Below are positions 62,201-64,000 of a stretch of 64,000 bases of DNA, piece by piece; the first letter of the stretch is position 1; every line of letters begins with the position of its first letter. The position numbers and the translations under genes are program-made. The notes beneath the pieces were generated by a model. That model did not search any database. It had not been told where the DNA came from and saw only the letters and a list, made by a program, of their open reading frames with translations. Origin of the DNA: Struthio camelus (lineage: Eukaryota; Chordata; Aves; Struthioniformes; Struthionidae). The DNA lies in the NCBI RefSeq assembly GCF_040807025.1, contig NC_090942.1, forward strand, positions 78,101,987 to 78,165,986, in the 5' to 3' direction.

Positions 62201-64000
62201 CTATGCTAACAGGCCTCTGGATGCCTTCCTTACCTTTGTGGACAGCATAGTTGTAATGGCCCTTTTGTGTCTTGTTTTCAGTTAATCTTTTATGTTATTT
62301 CACTGTCCTTACATTTGTATTTCTGTCTGATTCTACTTCTCAGACCCTCTTGGGTGCTTTTTTCAGGTTCCCTACTGGACATCTTCAGTATCTATTTTAG
62401 CAGCCACAGTTCCTTCAAGTGAATGGCCTTTCTTACACTTCTGTGTGAAAACTCAATGAATTCTTAGCCAAAAGAAAGTCTGTGAAAGCAGTATTTCCTG
62501 TATGATGGACTAAAAGTGCACAGTGTTGAACTCCTCTCACACACGGAATTTTGTTTGGATACAGCAGAAGAATATAAATTTGTAAAAAAAGTTTATATAC
62601 ATTTGTGCAAACACATGTAGTTGTTTTCCTCGAAATATCCTCCATAGGAAAGCGTTTGTCCTGACACACATATTTAGCCTCACTGGTTGTAAGGACAATC
62701 TGAGTGACTTGTCTTTTTCTCTTACTGTTGCTAAGTGGCTTTTCCATTTTTAAACTTCCCACCATTATTCCTATGTGATCTAGTTCCTTTATAAGCTTCT
62801 ATCTCACGACCAGAGGAACATTTGTAATAGCACATATTGTGAGAATACAGTTTTATATTCTGTGTCTACTTTATCTCTGACATTAAAGACTCCTGGGAAC
62901 TGACCCGTGTTTATGGTTCCTTCACCAGATTCATTGCTTTAATCAAGCCTAGAGATAGGCATATTTTTAGACCCAATATTAGCTCTTCATGCCCATAAAC
63001 TTAAGCTTAAACTACTGTTTTTATCTTTTCTTTTCAATTTAAGTTCATACAATCCTTCAGCAAGAATTTGATTCTCAGTAAACACCCTCAATTTCAATAG
63101 TCTTTCTTTATACGCAGAGATTCCTGATTCAAATTTTTACAGTGTTTTTCGAAGTAACGTTGGCTGAGCACCAATTTTGAATTTAGAGGTATTTATTCTT
63201 AGTCTGCAGCTCCCTGTTGCAGCTTTTGCAGAGAATCCCTGTGTGGTGTTTCAACGCACTTTTGGTTTGTCATCATCATACAGATTTGAGATGTGTGTTA
63301 GGTATTGCTTTGTTTCTGCTTTTCCAGTTGCAAGGTCTTGCAGAACAACTGTATTTTACTATAGCAGCTGCAGTATCTCCAAACTCCTGTACATAATTTA
63401 AATCTGCCAATTTTCCCATATCTCATTTTTGCAACTTCTTGCTGTCTCTTCAAAGCTGTTTTCCATTTACTTTTTCCAATAGTCAGCATGTCCTGCTCCC
63501 CTTCTGATATCTTCATACTGTCCCTTATGACTGCCGTAGCTTGTCGAAACAGATTTTCCCCTTATGACTGCCGTAGCTTGTCGAAACAGATTTTCCCAAC
63601 TCCAGATCCTAGCTTCCTGGTATCTTTTCTGTAGCTCTGAACTCTGATTCTAGCCACTATCTGATCCCTTACAATAGAATCAAAATGCCATAGCTACTTG
63701 ATTGATTTATTATTTTAAGATTAGCCAAAAATTCTTCAAAGGATTCCTCCTTTAGCATTCTCATATAAAACCTGCATCTTGCAAGAATTTAACTTTCCTT
63801 GCGAGTGCAATGTTCCTTCAACTTGCTTTCTATAGCTGCATGGTTTGCCCTCTCACCCTGGCTTGGTTTCATACCATTAAAAACATTGATAGCTCCTACG
63901 CCTGTAATATTCCTGAAGATAGCTGTGAGCTTCCTTCTGATGAATCTATACTGTATAGAGGTTTCAAAGCATCATGTGAAAGTTTTCAAGGAGCCTGCGA
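59253..64000 (-). other. EFCAB6: upstream EFCAB6 intron sequence, no further exon recognised
   Basis: The open splice phase at 59252 demands a further upstream exon. I searched by eye for minus-strand EF-hand-like stretches bounded by AG and GT and found none, so the region is read as one long intron. Open frames of 60-110 codons occur on both strands (for example 60887-61225 and 62433-62765) without recognised domains. The 37-bp duplication is at 63522-63595. Confidence 0.6.
63522..63595 (+). repeat. perfect 37-bp tandem duplication
   Basis: Two identical, adjacent 37-bp units start CCCTTATGACTGCCGTAGC at 63522 and 63559. Complete identity, including two CpGs per unit, indicates a recent event, a length polymorphism or an assembly error. 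Confidence 0.95.

Noticed and set aside
1-64000. tRNA, rRNA, snRNA, CRISPR or retroviral LTR/gag-pol structures
   Set aside because: None was recognised by eye. No direct terminal repeats, primer-binding site or spaced repeat array of that kind was seen.

Overview
The window is vertebrate nuclear DNA, most likely from a bird. The evidence is spliced exons with GT-AG introns, AATAAA signals, CR1-type LINE remnants and MIR-like SINE scraps. Introns are short compared with what I recall of the mammalian orthologues. A crocodilian or turtle is not excluded. No bacterial, plasmid or CRISPR features are present.

Two protein-coding genes can be supported, arranged tail to tail. On the + strand, three exons (2044-2159, 6878-6991, 10641-10759) encode the last ~116 residues of MPPED1, a calcineurin-like metallophosphoesterase. 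They carry the THGPP and GHIHEG metal-site motifs. The earlier exons lie upstream of the window. A probable 3' UTR runs to a signal at 13421. On the - strand, nine exons between 59252 and 31651 encode the last ~538 residues of EFCAB6 (also called DJBP), a long multi-EF-hand protein. All splice phases agree, and the reading frame is intact to a stop at 31651-31653. The 5' part of EFCAB6 lies beyond 64000 or was not recognised in 59253-64000. The pairing MPPED1 > < EFCAB6 matches the arrangement on human 22q13.

Layout: 1-2043 is intronic to MPPED1 and holds a CpG-rich block with a 23-codon GCN repeat that reads as polyalanine. 2160-10640 holds the last two MPPED1 introns, with MIR-like SINE tails. 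13441-31568 is intergenic: GC-rich patches (13480-17150), a minus-oriented CR1 fragment (19605-19805), a long decayed CR1-family LINE on + (about 21060-24165), a diverged tandem duplication (26837-27139), a (CA)n repeat and G-runs. 31651-59252 is EFCAB6, with introns of 0.8 to 10 kb. The largest intron contains a degenerate ~21-bp tandem array and a paired AP-1-like palindrome. 59253-64000 holds nothing recognised except a perfect 37-bp tandem duplication.

The two genes do not form a pathway. MPPED1 is predicted to be a cytosolic phosphohydrolase, and EFCAB6 is linked in the literature to DJ-1/androgen-receptor binding and to ciliary or sperm axonemes. I found no clearly new biological system. 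The most useful leads are the CpG/polyalanine block inside MPPED1, the Asp-terminated EF-hand loops of EFCAB6, and several undescribed repeats.
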